This document shows, in pieces, positions 9,379-18,336 of a stretch of DNA of 64,000 nt (position 1 is the stretch's first letter; the number at the start of each line of letters is the position of its first letter). A program made the position numbers and the translations under genes. The stretch is from Anaerolineaceae bacterium (GTDB lineage Bacteria; Chloroflexota; Anaerolineae; Anaerolineales; Anaerolineaceae). A model generated the notes under the pieces. It worked only from the letters and a program-made list of their open reading frames with translations. It was not told the origin of the DNA and did not search any database. The stretch covers positions 1 through 64,000 of the forward strand of contig PABH01000007.1 of the NCBI GenBank assembly GCA_002702705.1, read 5' to 3'.

Positions 9379-12300
9379 ATGGCATTACGTGATTTAATTA
9401 TTCAAAGCCAACTTGTTCCTCCCCGAAACAGGCAGGGTATTCTCAACCGAGAAAGGATTTCACAGTTATTAAGTGAGATTCTTGATTACCCATTAACCAT
9501 TGTTCAGGCGGGTACGGGATATGGTAAATCAACCGAATTAGCAAAAATGGCTGGTTTAGTACCTTTGTTTTATTGGTACAGTGTGCGGGAAGCTGACCGC
9601 GATGCATTTTTATTTTTGGCAAATTTATTCGCTTCTTTTTCTCAATTAGAACATGAATGGGGACAGTTAGCATTAGACAGCCTGGAAAACGACCCACAAA
9701 CCGTTCATAAGGATTTATTACGACCATTATTAAATGAAATCACTCTGGGATTACGGGGCGAAGCGATTTTGGTCTTAGATGATTTTCATTTGGTTGCAGA
9801 TATTCCTGAAATTGAAGAATTGGTTACCTACCTAATTGATTACAGCCCACCCGGATTGCATATAGTCTTATCGTCTCGAAAAATTCCTAATTACAAGGCC
9901 TTACCCCGTTGGCGGGTGAAAGGTGCAGTTAAAATTATTAATCGAACGGATCTGGCTTTTACTAAGGAAGAAGTATTGGCTCTGTTCAGAGATCAATACC
10001 ACTATAATATTACTTCGGATCAGGCAAACCGGTTATTAATGGAAACTGAAGGTTGGGCAATTGCATTACAAATGGTTTGGCAAAATTTACAAAGTGGCTC
10101 TGAATCGGTTGATCATGTATTAAGATTGCGTCCTATTACTTTGGAGGCGTTGTTTGATTATCTTGCCACAGAGGTATTGGAACGGTTATCCAGCGATATG
10201 CAAGATTTTTTGGTTACAGCGGCTGTTTTGAATCAAATCGAACCAGAAATTTTAAACGTCTTGTTAGGTATGGATTCCAGTGAACAAAAACTTCGTTTTG
10301 TGCAGGAAAGTGGATTATTTATTTCCTCGGTTGGAGAAGATGTTTATCAGTTTCAGAATCTTTTCCATGATTTTTTAAAGAGTAGACTATGGTCAAATCC
10401 TGAAAAGGCAAAACTTCTACATCGTCAGAGCGCGGATTATTTTTTACAAAAAGAACGTTATGAAGCGGCAATTTACCACCTTTTAGAGGCTGAGGATTTT
10501 AAAAAAGCAGGTAATTTGATCGTTCAAATCGGTCCGAATATGATTTTTATGGGACGGTTGGATGGTTTGTTGGCTTGGATTCAACGATTACCGGAAGATG
10601 TTATAAATCAAATCGCAGGTATTTTGTTGTTAAAAGGGGATGTTTTTCGCTTGCGCTCAAATTTTGAAGAGTCTTTAAGTTGTTATGCAAAATCTGAAGA
10701 AATCTACACTAAAGAAGATGATCTATTGGGGAGAAGTAAAGCATTAAGAGGACAAGCTCAAATATTCCTGGATACGGTACGCCCAATTAAAGCAGAAGCT
10801 TTATTAGAAGAAGCTTTACGATTATTAGAACCACAAGAATTTCATCAGGAAACAGCCGCCTTATTAGATCAACTGGCGGAAAACAAACTGAATTTAGGTC
10901 ACCCTGATCAGGCTCAGGCTTTACATCATGAAGCCAGGTTGTTAAGAAACGAATCGGATCCCGGAGATGTGTATCTTGAAGCCAGGGCATTATTACGAAC
11001 TGGTCATTTAACTGAAGGTAGAAATTTATTGATCAGCCGGGCGATGGAAGAACAGCATAATAATGAAAATCGTCCACAGCGTTTTCACCGTGAAACTTTA
11101 TTATTGTTATCATTAATTTGTATTATGCAAGGTGATTGGACTGCAGCTAAAAGATATGCGGAAGATGGTATTGAAATCGGAAAAAAATTAAATTCTTCTT
11201 TTGTCGAAGCGGTTGGCATGATCCGCCTGGCACATGCACTTGAATTATATGGTATGACAACCAGACAAACCTCCTTGTTAGAGGAAGCCGAAAACCTTTA
11301 CAATACAGCAATTAACAAAGTACGTTTATTTAAGGTAACCCGTGTTCAGGTAGAGCCTTTTTGGGGGCTTAGTCGTTTGTACGGATTTCAGGGGAAACTA
11401 CTGGAAGCACAAGAATATGCAAACCAAGCCATGCAATCTGCTGAACAGGCTGGAGATAAGTGGTTATACAATTTGGTGAAAGTTAATTTAGGTGCAAGCT
11501 ATTCTATGGTTGGAAACGCGAAAGAAGCATTGGATTTATTGTTTTCAGCCTATGATGGATTCAAAAAAGTAGCCGATTCATACGGAGTTGCGGCGAGTTT
11601 GTTATGGATTTTGGTAACCTATTGGAATGAGGGGGATTCAGAACAAGCACGGAGTTATTTAAGACAATTAATCCCATTGTTAAAAGCTGGCAAATATGAA
11701 AATTTGCTCATCAAACCCACATATTTAGGGTTAAAGGATTCCCAAAATATCATCCCGATATTGTTAGATGGTTTTAAAAATGGGATGGAAAAAGACTTTT
11801 TAGATCAGATATTACGAAAATTAAATGTTGATGACCTTGAGTATCATCCTGGATATTCTTTATATGTTCAGATGTTAGGTGTATTTGAAGTTCGGAGAGG
11901 GGATCATCGCATTCGATCAGCGGAATGGCAGCGTGATAAAGCTCGCCAATTATTTCAGCTTTTCTTGACTCAGCCCGATGAATGGCTTCAGCGAGACCAA
12001 ATTGTTGATCGATTATGGCCAGAGCTTGCCCCAGATGCTGCTGTGCGTGATTTTAAGGTTGCTTTAAATGCACTGAATCGTGCACTAGAACCATCTCGTC
12101 CCAGGGGTACCCAGCCATTTTTCATTATTCGGCGGGATAATCTATATGGAATTAATCCCCAAGCTGAAATTTATATGGACGTGTCGGAATTTGAAGTATA
12201 TGCTGAGAAGGATGATGTGCAATCGAAACAGGAAGCTTTGCGTTTGTACAAAGGAGAATTCTTAGCGGATAGTTTATACAATGAGTGGAGTGATCATCGC

Positions 12301-12597
12301 CGTGAACAGATCAAACAAAAATATTTGTTTGTTTGTGAAAGTTTAGCGGAACAATATGTAATCGAAGAGCAATTTGACGAGGCAATCAATTTATGCGAGA
12401 AAATTTTGCAGATTGAACCAACTTGGGAAGCTTCCTATCGATTAATGATGCGTGCTTATGATAAAAAAGATAATCGATCACAGGTATTTTATACCTTCCA
12501 ACGTTGTAAAGATATTTTATTTGCTGAATTAGGGGTGGAACCAACTGAGGCAACAAAAAATTTGTTTCAAGAATTATGCGCTGTAAATTTGGAATAA
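9379..12597 (+). CDS. MalT-like ATPase fused to SARP/BTAD transcriptional activator
   Basis: A 1072-residue regulator. The N-terminal STAND-type ATPase has Walker A GTGYGKST (45-52) and Walker B ILVLDDFH (130-137), as in MalT/LAL regulators. A winged-helix relay and ~400 residues of TPR-like helical repeats follow. The C terminus (from about 826) is not a LuxR helix-turn-helix. It is an OmpR-type winged helix (VQMLGVFEV; WQRDKARQLFQLF) followed by a bacterial transcriptional activator domain (about 935-1070), as in SARP proteins. The TPR part would sense an inducer and ATP would set oligomer state; this is inferred from relatives. Three 11-base-period direct repeats just downstream, before the acyl-CoA operon, are a likely target. 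Confidence 0.9.
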   Translation: MALRDLIIQSQLVPPRNRQGILNRERISQLLSEILDYPLTIVQAGTGYGKSTELAKMAGLVPLFYWYSVREADRDAFLFLANLFASFSQLEHEWGQLALDSLENDPQTVHKDLLRPLLNEITLGLRGEAILVLDDFHLVADIPEIEELVTYLIDYSPPGLHIVLSSRKIPNYKALPRWRVKGAVKIINRTDLAFTKEEVLALFRDQYHYNITSDQANRLLMETEGWAIALQMVWQNLQSGSESVDHVLRLRPITLEALFDYLATEVLERLSSDMQDFLVTAAVLNQIEPEILNVLLGMDSSEQKLRFVQESGLFISSVGEDVYQFQNLFHDFLKSRLWSNPEKAKLLHRQSADYFLQKERYEAAIYHLLEAEDFKKAGNLIVQIGPNMIFMGRLDGLLAWIQRLPEDVINQIAGILLLKGDVFRLRSNFEESLSCYAKSEEIYTKEDDLLGRSKALRGQAQIFLDTVRPIKAEALLEEALRLLEPQEFHQETAALLDQLAENKLNLGHPDQAQALHHEARLLRNESDPGDVYLEARALLRTGHLTEGRNLLISRAMEEQHNNENRPQRFHRETLLLLSLICIMQGDWTAAKRYAEDGIEIGKKLNSSFVEAVGMIRLAHALELYGMTTRQTSLLEEAENLYNTAINKVRLFKVTRVQVEPFWGLSRLYGFQGKLLEAQEYANQAMQSAEQAGDKWLYNLVKVNLGASYSMVGNAKEALDLLFSAYDGFKKVADSYGVAASLLWILVTYWNEGDSEQARSYLRQLIPLLKAGKYENLLIKPTYLGLKDSQNIIPILLDGFKNGMEKDFLDQILRKLNVDDLEYHPGYSLYVQMLGVFEVRRGDHRIRSAEWQRDKARQLFQLFLTQPDEWLQRDQIVDRLWPELAPDAAVRDFKVALNALNRALEPSRPRGTQPFFIIRRDNLYGINPQAEIYMDVSEFEVYAEKDDVQSKQEALRLYKGEFLADSLYNEWSDHRREQIKQKYLFVCESLAEQYVIEEQFDEAINLCEKILQIEPTWEASYRLMMRAYDKKDNRSQVFYTFQRCKDILFAELGVEPTEATKNLFQELCAVNLE

Positions 12598-12603
12598 TTA
12601 GTT

Positions 12604-12648
12604 TTGTAACCTTTCTGTAACTGGTTTGTTACGATCTTTTGTTATGGT
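12604..12648 (+). promoter_or_regulatory. Direct-repeat operator (SARP type) with -10 box
   Basis: Three heptamers, TTGTAAC (12604-12610), CTGTAAC (12615-12621) and TTGTTAC (12626-12632), recur at exactly 11 bases. Same-face heptamer repeats with this period, overlapping the -35 region, are how SARP/OmpR-type activators bind. TATGGT at 12643-12648 is a fitting -10 box. The site lies between the SARP gene and the operon it probably controls. Confidence 0.55.
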
Positions 12649-12659
12649 AATCCTAACAA

Positions 12660-12751
12660 AGAGATCGATCTTATGAACCCAAATAAAGCTGTAAAAACAA
12701 CCAAATAATTAACTTAATTTTCGATCTCTCATTTGATTTTCATCGTGAGAG
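12660..12751 (+). promoter_or_regulatory. Leader region with mutually exclusive hairpins and mini-ORF
   Basis: Segment A, AGAGATCGA (12660-12668), pairs perfectly with segment B, TCGATCTCT (12721-12729). Segment B also shares CTCTCA (12726-12731), which pairs with TGAGAG (12746-12751), so the two hairpins exclude each other. Between A and B lies an 11-codon ORF (ATG 12673, TAA 12706-12708; MNPNKAVKTTK). The arrangement is like an attenuator or translational switch ahead of the SDR gene. No terminal U-run follows the second hairpin, so the output is unclear. Confidence 0.35.
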
Positions 12752-12808
12752 AAATTCACCATGTTTTAGGAAATTATTCAACTTAATAGATCTTTGGAGG
12801 TTATTCTA

Positions 12809-13573
12809 ATGCGTTTACAAGATAAAGTGTGTTTGATTACGGGTGGAGCAGCAGGAATTGGTAAAGCAACTGCGATTCGATTTGCTGAAGAAGGAGCAAA
12901 GGTTGTTTTTTGTGACATGAATAAAGAAGCTGGTGAAGCGTTATTAAGTGAATTGGGTAATGATGCCAGCTTTACGGTTGTGAACGTTGCAGATCGATCC
13001 GAAGTTCAAAAATGGGTGGAGCAAACCGAGGAAAAATATGGACGGATTGATGTATTAATCAATAACGCAGGTGTCACCCGAGATGGGTTAACCGTAAAAT
13101 ATAAAAATGGTGAAGTGGTCAGTGAAATGTCCCAAGCTGATTGGGATCTTGTTATTGATGTAAATCTAAAGGGTGTATTTAATTGTGCCCAGGCTGTCAT
13201 TCCAAGCATGATCAAAAATGGTGGTGGAGTGATTGTTAATGCATCTTCAGTGGTTGGTTTATACGGTAACTTTGGACAGGCTAATTACGTGGCAACCAAG
13301 GCTGGGGTGATCGGGATGACCAAAGTTTGGGCAAGAGAGTTGGGACGACATAATATTCGCGTGAATGCAGTTGCTCCAGGATTTGTACTAACCGAAATGG
13401 TGCAAAAAATGCCAGAAAAAGTATTGGAAAATATGCAGCAGCATACGCCAATTGGCCGGTTGGGTCAGCCGGTAGATATTGCAAATACGTATGTTTGGTT
13501 ATCAAGTGATGAAGCCAGCTTTGTACATGGAACCACGATCAGTGTTGATGGCGGCATCGTTTTAGGCACATGA
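12809..13573 (+). CDS. SDR-family oxidoreductase, 3-oxoacyl reductase type
   Basis: A short-chain dehydrogenase of 254 residues, NAD(P)H-linked. It has the cofactor motif TGGAAGIGKA near the N terminus, NNAG, the active-site serine in NASSVVG, and Tyr/Lys in the YxxxK position (NYVATKAG). The C terminus VDGGIVLGT is typical of FabG-like enzymes. The start is ATG 12809, fixed by GGAGG at 12796-12800; a TTG further upstream overlaps that site. As first gene of the acyl-CoA operon it probably oxidises a 3-hydroxyacyl-CoA, or reduces the ketone. A housekeeping FabG role is less likely given the neighbours. Confidence 0.9.
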   Translation: MRLQDKVCLITGGAAGIGKATAIRFAEEGAKVVFCDMNKEAGEALLSELGNDASFTVVNVADRSEVQKWVEQTEEKYGRIDVLINNAGVTRDGLTVKYKNGEVVSEMSQADWDLVIDVNLKGVFNCAQAVIPSMIKNGGGVIVNASSVVGLYGNFGQANYVATKAGVIGMTKVWARELGRHNIRVNAVAPGFVLTEMVQKMPEKVLENMQQHTPIGRLGQPVDIANTYVWLSSDEASFVHGTTISVDGGIVLGT

Positions 13574-13605
13574 GATAAGTCAAATTCGGATAAAAGGAGA
13601 ATTTC

Positions 13606-14613
13606 ATGTCAAGATACGCAACAATTATTGGTTCTGGGCGGTATGTACCGGAATTTAAACATACAAATGCCATGATGAAAGAAGAAATGGCTAAGATCAG
13701 TCCAAAACTAGTGGACGTCGTGGATAAGTTTGAAGCTTCAAGCAATATTCAATTAAGACGCCGTGCACCAGAAGGATGGGCAACCAGTGATTTGGCTGTT
13801 GCCGCTGCCAAAGATGCTTTGGCTGATGCAGGTATTCAACCTGAAGATTTGGATATGATATTACTTGGTACTGATAGTCCGGATTATATTACTCCAGCTA
13901 CATCCGTGGTTGTCCAACATAAATTAGGAGCCGTCAATGCAGGCACATTTGATATTGGTTGTGCCTGTGCCTCATTTCCAACTGGTTTGGTTCAAGCTGC
14001 GGGTATGTTGGCTACCAATCCTCAAATGAAATATATTTTGGTTGTCGGAGCTTATCTGATGAGCAGATTGGCTGATACAAGCTCTGATATTATGTCCTTC
14101 TTTTACAGTGATGGGGCTGGTGCTGCTGTATTAACAGCCAGTGAAAACCCCGGTTATTTTGGATCTGCATTTTTTGCTGATGGGTCTTACCATAAAAATT
14201 GGGGTATTTATGCAGGTGGCACATTTGAACCTACTTCCGCAGAGAGTGTCGCAGCTGGAAGAAATCTTGTGAAACTGGTAGAACCTTTCCCGGCAGAAGT
14301 AAATAATGATGGCTGGCCTGCTCGAGTTTTGGATTTGTCGAAAAATGCAAATTTTGAGTTAGATGAAATTGATATGGTGATTTTTACCCAAGTTCGATAC
14401 AGCAGCATTGAATTGGTCATGGGAAAACTGGGATTACCAATGGAAAAAGCACATTGGGTCATGGACAAATGGGGTTATACCGGTTCCGCTTGTCTTCCGA
14501 TGGCTTTTGATGATGCACGAAAACTTGGAAAAATAAAATCTGGTGATCTTGTGGTATTTGTTGGTTCTGGTGTGGGTTATAACCAGGCAGCTACCGCTTT
14601 TAGAATGCCTTAA
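13606..14613 (+). CDS. KAS III-like condensing enzyme with altered active site
   Basis: A 335-residue FabH/KAS III-like thiolase-fold protein. The nucleophile Cys121 is kept in CACASF, and the N-terminal DSPDYITPAT and C-terminal GSGVGYN segments fit the family. The other two catalytic residues of KAS III do not align. Where FabH has HQAN this protein has TQVR (Thr261), and where FabH has GNTS it reads GYTG (Tyr291). Decarboxylative condensation needs that His/Asn pair, so fatty-acid initiation is unlikely. A transferase, a retro-Claisen cleavage or a non-decarboxylating condensation with the thiolase/DUF35 neighbours is possible. A strong AAAAGGAGA ribosome site precedes the ATG. Confidence 0.85.
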   Translation: MSRYATIIGSGRYVPEFKHTNAMMKEEMAKISPKLVDVVDKFEASSNIQLRRRAPEGWATSDLAVAAAKDALADAGIQPEDLDMILLGTDSPDYITPATSVVVQHKLGAVNAGTFDIGCACASFPTGLVQAAGMLATNPQMKYILVVGAYLMSRLADTSSDIMSFFYSDGAGAAVLTASENPGYFGSAFFADGSYHKNWGIYAGGTFEPTSAESVAAGRNLVKLVEPFPAEVNNDGWPARVLDLSKNANFELDEIDMVIFTQVRYSSIELVMGKLGLPMEKAHWVMDKWGYTGSACLPMAFDDARKLGKIKSGDLVVFVGSGVGYNQAATAFRMP

Positions 14614-14622
14614 GGAGATCTT

Positions 14623-15960
14623 ATGGGAAGAACCGCTACCTATGCAGAGAAATTAATCACCATTCCTGAAGCAGTGGCTATGGTTAAGTCCAATATGCGG
14701 ATTGGTACCGCTATTGCTGCTTCAGAACCTACTGGGTTATTAACAGAACTGGCGAACCAAAAAGAACGACTTTTTGATGTGCATACCTGGGTTTGTCTGC
14801 CAATGCGAGCTTATGAATATGCAATGAATCCTGAAATGGCAGAACATTTTTTTGTTGATAATTGGTTTTATGGGGTGAATGATCGAAAAGTTCATTCTCA
14901 GGGACGGATGTCCTATATCCCTAATAATTTGCATAGAGCAGCAACAGATAAATTGTACGCTTCGGGTGGAAAATTGGATGTGTTTTGGGGTACGGCAACC
15001 CCACCGGATGAACGTGGTTTTATGTCTCTTTCACTCAGTCTGGTTGTAGAAAAAGAACTATTAAAGGCTGCCGATCTGGTTGTTTTAGAAATTAATGAAA
15101 ACTTACCCTGGACATTAGGAGACACGCAAGTTCATATTTCAGAAGTGGATTATGTTGTAGAAAACCATATTCCATTATTTGAATTACCCAGTGAACCTTC
15201 GAGCGAAGTTGAACTCAAGATTGGAGAATATGTTGCCAGTTTAATTGAGGATGGTTCCACATTACAGCTTGGTATCGGTGGTATTCCAAACGCGATCACT
15301 TCATCTTTGGTTGATCGAAAAGAACTGGGCATTCATACTGAAATGTTTAATGATGGCATGGTTGATTTGTATGAAGCTGGAGCGGTTACAAATAGTAAAA
15401 AATCTATTTACAAAGGTAAGATGGTTGGTGCGTTTGCATTGGGTTCTAAAAAATTATATGATTTTTTGAACAATAATATTGGGGTTGAACTTTTACAAGG
15501 TCGAGTCACCAACGATCCGTATGTAATTGGACAAAATTATAAAATGATCAGTGTTAACACGGCTCTTCAAGTGGATGTAATGGGGCAGGTCTGTTCACAA
15601 TCCATTGGATATCGACATTTCAGTGGTACGGGAGGTCAATTGGATACGCATAGAGGTGCACAACTTTCCGAAGGTGGGCGTGGCATTATTGCTTTACGAT
15701 CCACAGCGAAGAAAGGTCAAATATCCACGATCGTGCCAATTCTATCGGCAGGTTCGGAAGTAACCGTGCCAAGTCAATGTGTTGATACTGTTGTAACGGA
15801 ATATGGCATTGCTGAACTGCGTGGTAGGAGTTTAAGAGAAAGGGCTGCCGCGCTTATCAAGATAACACATCCTGATTTCCGAGATCAATTATGGGAAGAA
15901 GTTGAAAAACTGGGTATTGTTCCAAAAGTGATTGTGCCTGGTATTTCGTTTGTATCTTGA
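14623..15960 (+). CDS. Acyl-CoA transferase, acetyl-CoA hydrolase/4-hydroxybutyrate CoA-transferase family
   Basis: A family I CoA transferase of 445 residues with N- and C-terminal halves of equal size. The catalytic Glu240 lies in HTEMFNDG and becomes a glutamyl-CoA thioester. QLGIGGIPNA is the oxyanion/CoA loop, and EYGIAELRG with HPDFRD is the C-terminal family signature. Such enzymes move CoA from acetyl-CoA or a similar donor to a free acid, so it is the likely activation step for the acid imported by the liv transporter. AAGGAG precedes the ATG, and the gap to the previous gene is nine bases. Confidence 0.88.
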   Translation: MGRTATYAEKLITIPEAVAMVKSNMRIGTAIAASEPTGLLTELANQKERLFDVHTWVCLPMRAYEYAMNPEMAEHFFVDNWFYGVNDRKVHSQGRMSYIPNNLHRAATDKLYASGGKLDVFWGTATPPDERGFMSLSLSLVVEKELLKAADLVVLEINENLPWTLGDTQVHISEVDYVVENHIPLFELPSEPSSEVELKIGEYVASLIEDGSTLQLGIGGIPNAITSSLVDRKELGIHTEMFNDGMVDLYEAGAVTNSKKSIYKGKMVGAFALGSKKLYDFLNNNIGVELLQGRVTNDPYVIGQNYKMISVNTALQVDVMGQVCSQSIGYRHFSGTGGQLDTHRGAQLSEGGRGIIALRSTAKKGQISTIVPILSAGSEVTVPSQCVDTVVTEYGIAELRGRSLRERAAALIKITHPDFRDQLWEEVEKLGIVPKVIVPGISFVS

Positions 15961-15974
15961 AAAGAGGTGTTGTA

Positions 15975-17048
15975 ATGGAAAAACCAAAAACTAAACCTGG
16001 TATTGAATCAAAAATGATCCAGACTGACCGGATAAAAATACATGCCTTATTCTCCGGACCAGAAACTGGGGAAACGATTATTTTTCTGCATGGAAACTTT
16101 TCAGCAGCAGCTTATTGGCAGGATTTGATGTTAAGTTTGCCTGATAAATATTTCTGTATTGCACCGGATATTCGTGGTTACGGTTGGACTGAGGATAAAA
16201 TAACTGACGCAACTCGAGGCTTGCGGGATTGGTCAGAGGATGTTTTATCTTTAATGGAAACATTAGGGATTTCAAAAACACATTTGGTAGGTTGGTCTTT
16301 AGGAGCAGCGCCGATATATCGCATGATGATTGATCAGCCTGAAAAAATTCTGTCTGTTACTTTAATTGCACCTGTTTCTCCTTATGGATTTGGCGGCACG
16401 AAAGGTTTAAATGGTGAACCAACCTATCCGGATTTTGCGGGCAGTGGGGGAGGATTAGTAAATGCTGATTTTGTGCGATTAATACAAGCAGGTGATCGCA
16501 GCATAGATGACCCCAACTCACCACGTAATATTATTAACACGTTTTATTACAAACCTCCCTTCCGAGCGGAAGATGAAGAGGATCTTTTAACAGCGAGTTT
16601 ACAAGAAAAAATTGGCACGGATCGTTATCCGGGTGATGCCGTTCCTTCAGAAAATTGGCCGTTTGTTGGACCAGGTGTATACGGTCCATTAAATGCCGGG
16701 TCTGCAAAATATATGGCACAAGATGTTCCTGATTTAATTAATACCCAACCCAAACCACCTGTTTTATGGGTTTATGGTGAAGCGGATCAGATTGTTAGTG
16801 ATAATTCGATATTCGATATCCCGGTATTAGGGAAATTAGGTTTTGTTCCTGGGTATCCTGGTGAAGAAGTGATGCCACCCCAGCCCATGATTGGGCAGAC
16901 TCGCGCTGTATTAGAAAAATATCAAGAAGCCGGTGGCAGCTATGAGGAACATAAAATTGCAGATGCTGCCCACGGTGTGTTTATTGAAAAACCGGAAGAA
17001 TTTAATCAGATTTTTATTGGGTTCCTGAATAAAGTTCAGCCTAAATAA
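15975..17048 (+). CDS. Alpha/beta hydrolase
   Basis: A 357-residue serine hydrolase. HGNFSAA is the oxyanion strand, GWSLGA the nucleophile elbow (Ser108) and AAHGVF the catalytic His (about residue 333). An acid at GEADQIV (residue ~268) fits the third triad position. The protein is long for the family: a cap of ~100 residues lies between the elbow and the acid. The start is ATG 15975, with AAGAGGTG six bases upstream; an in-frame TTG at 15957 would overlap the preceding stop. In this operon it could hydrolyse an ester, a lactone, a ring C-C bond or a thioester; which one cannot be told. Confidence 0.82.
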   Translation: MEKPKTKPGIESKMIQTDRIKIHALFSGPETGETIIFLHGNFSAAAYWQDLMLSLPDKYFCIAPDIRGYGWTEDKITDATRGLRDWSEDVLSLMETLGISKTHLVGWSLGAAPIYRMMIDQPEKILSVTLIAPVSPYGFGGTKGLNGEPTYPDFAGSGGGLVNADFVRLIQAGDRSIDDPNSPRNIINTFYYKPPFRAEDEEDLLTASLQEKIGTDRYPGDAVPSENWPFVGPGVYGPLNAGSAKYMAQDVPDLINTQPKPPVLWVYGEADQIVSDNSIFDIPVLGKLGFVPGYPGEEVMPPQPMIGQTRAVLEKYQEAGGSYEEHKIADAAHGVFIEKPEEFNQIFIGFLNKVQPK

Positions 17049-17066
17049 AATTTTTAAGGAGCAGGC

Positions 17067-18332
17067 ATGAGAAAATCAAGAAAGCTGAACCGCGGTGTGG
17101 CCGTAGTCGGTGTTGGGATGAGCAATTTTGGTGCATTCCCTGGGATGTCTTCCCGAGATTTGTTTGTTGATGCATTTAAAGAAATGCGCACTTCCGTTGA
17201 TAAAGGATTTGACCCAAAAGAGATAGAGGCTTTTTATCTCGGAAATTTTAGTGGTGATTTATTTGAAGGTCAGGCACATCAAGCACCAATGTTAGCAGAT
17301 TGGGTAGGTCTTTCACCGATTCCAGCAGCCCGTTTGGAAGGGGCTTGTGCAAGTGCGAGTGTTGCATTTCGTGAAGGTTTGTTAGGCATTGCCTCAGGTA
17401 TGTATGATATGGTGATGGTTGGTGGTGTGGAAAAAATGACGGATTTGCATATCAGTAAAGTCACCGATGCTCTTGCAACCGCTGCAGACATAACCTACGA
17501 AGTTTCTGCCGGATTTACTTTTCCTGGTTTTTATGCTTCTATGGCTTCGGCGTATATGCATCAGTATGGCGCTACACCAGAGACATTCATGCGCGTTGGT
17601 ATCAAAAACCATGAAAATGGAGCACTCAATAAAAAAGCTCAATTCGGTGCCAGGATTCCGGATTTGATGGAAGCAAAAAAGACAAAAGCCCTTCAAAAAG
17701 GAAAACCCATTCCTACATGGAAAGATGAAATCGAGTTCTTAAGCGATGACAGGGCGAATCCATTGATTGCATGGCCCATGCGTTTATTTGATTGTTCTCC
17801 CGTTTCTGATGGAGGCGTAGCTTTATTATTGGTTAGTGAAGAAATTGCACATCAATTCAGTGATGATCCAATTTATGTCATCGGATCGGGTTCTGCCAGC
17901 GCAGGTGCTTTACACAGCCGGCCAAGTTTAACTTCTATTCCTTCAGCCAAATTGGCGGCTCAAAATGCGTACGAAATGGCCAATGTCACTGCCAAAGATA
18001 TAGATTTGGCAGAAGTACATGATTGTTTCACGATTGCAGAAATAATAGCAACAGAAGATTTGGGCTTTTTTGATGCTGGTAAGGGTGGGATTGCTGCGGA
18101 AGAAGGATTAACTTCAAGGCAAGGTCCTCAACCGATTAATACCAGTGGTGGTTTGAAATCAAAGGGCCATCCCGTCGGTGCTTCCGGCGCAGGTCAAATT
18201 GTTGAAATCTGGAAACAATTACGCGGTCAGGCCGGAGAACGCCAGTTAGACAAATCACCAAGACTTGGTTTAACCCATAATGTGGGTGGGACTGGTCAGA
18301 CATGTAACGTTCATATTTTTGAACGGAGGTAA
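17067..18332 (+). CDS. Thiolase, SCP2 type
   Basis: A 421-residue acyl-CoA C-acyltransferase. The nucleophile is Cys94 in EGACASAS. The EVHDCFT motif (about residue 317) and GHPVGASG (about 368) supply the His residues. The C-terminal segment reads NVGGTGQ, lacking the second Cys of biosynthetic thiolases, which is normal for SCP2-type enzymes. Enzymes of this branch work together with a DUF35 zinc-ribbon/OB-fold protein, and that gene follows four bases downstream. It probably releases acetyl-CoA or propionyl-CoA as the last step of the route. AAGGAG precedes the ATG. Confidence 0.92.
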   Translation: MRKSRKLNRGVAVVGVGMSNFGAFPGMSSRDLFVDAFKEMRTSVDKGFDPKEIEAFYLGNFSGDLFEGQAHQAPMLADWVGLSPIPAARLEGACASASVAFREGLLGIASGMYDMVMVGGVEKMTDLHISKVTDALATAADITYEVSAGFTFPGFYASMASAYMHQYGATPETFMRVGIKNHENGALNKKAQFGARIPDLMEAKKTKALQKGKPIPTWKDEIEFLSDDRANPLIAWPMRLFDCSPVSDGGVALLLVSEEIAHQFSDDPIYVIGSGSASAGALHSRPSLTSIPSAKLAAQNAYEMANVTAKDIDLAEVHDCFTIAEIIATEDLGFFDAGKGGIAAEEGLTSRQGPQPINTSGGLKSKGHPVGASGAGQIVEIWKQLRGQAGERQLDKSPRLGLTHNVGGTGQTCNVHIFERR

Positions 18333-18336
18333 ACCA

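Noticed and set aside
13606-14613. HMG-CoA synthase forming an archaeal-type complex with thiolase and DUF35
   Set aside because: The sequence follows FabH spacing and lacks the Glu/His pattern of HMG-CoA synthase.
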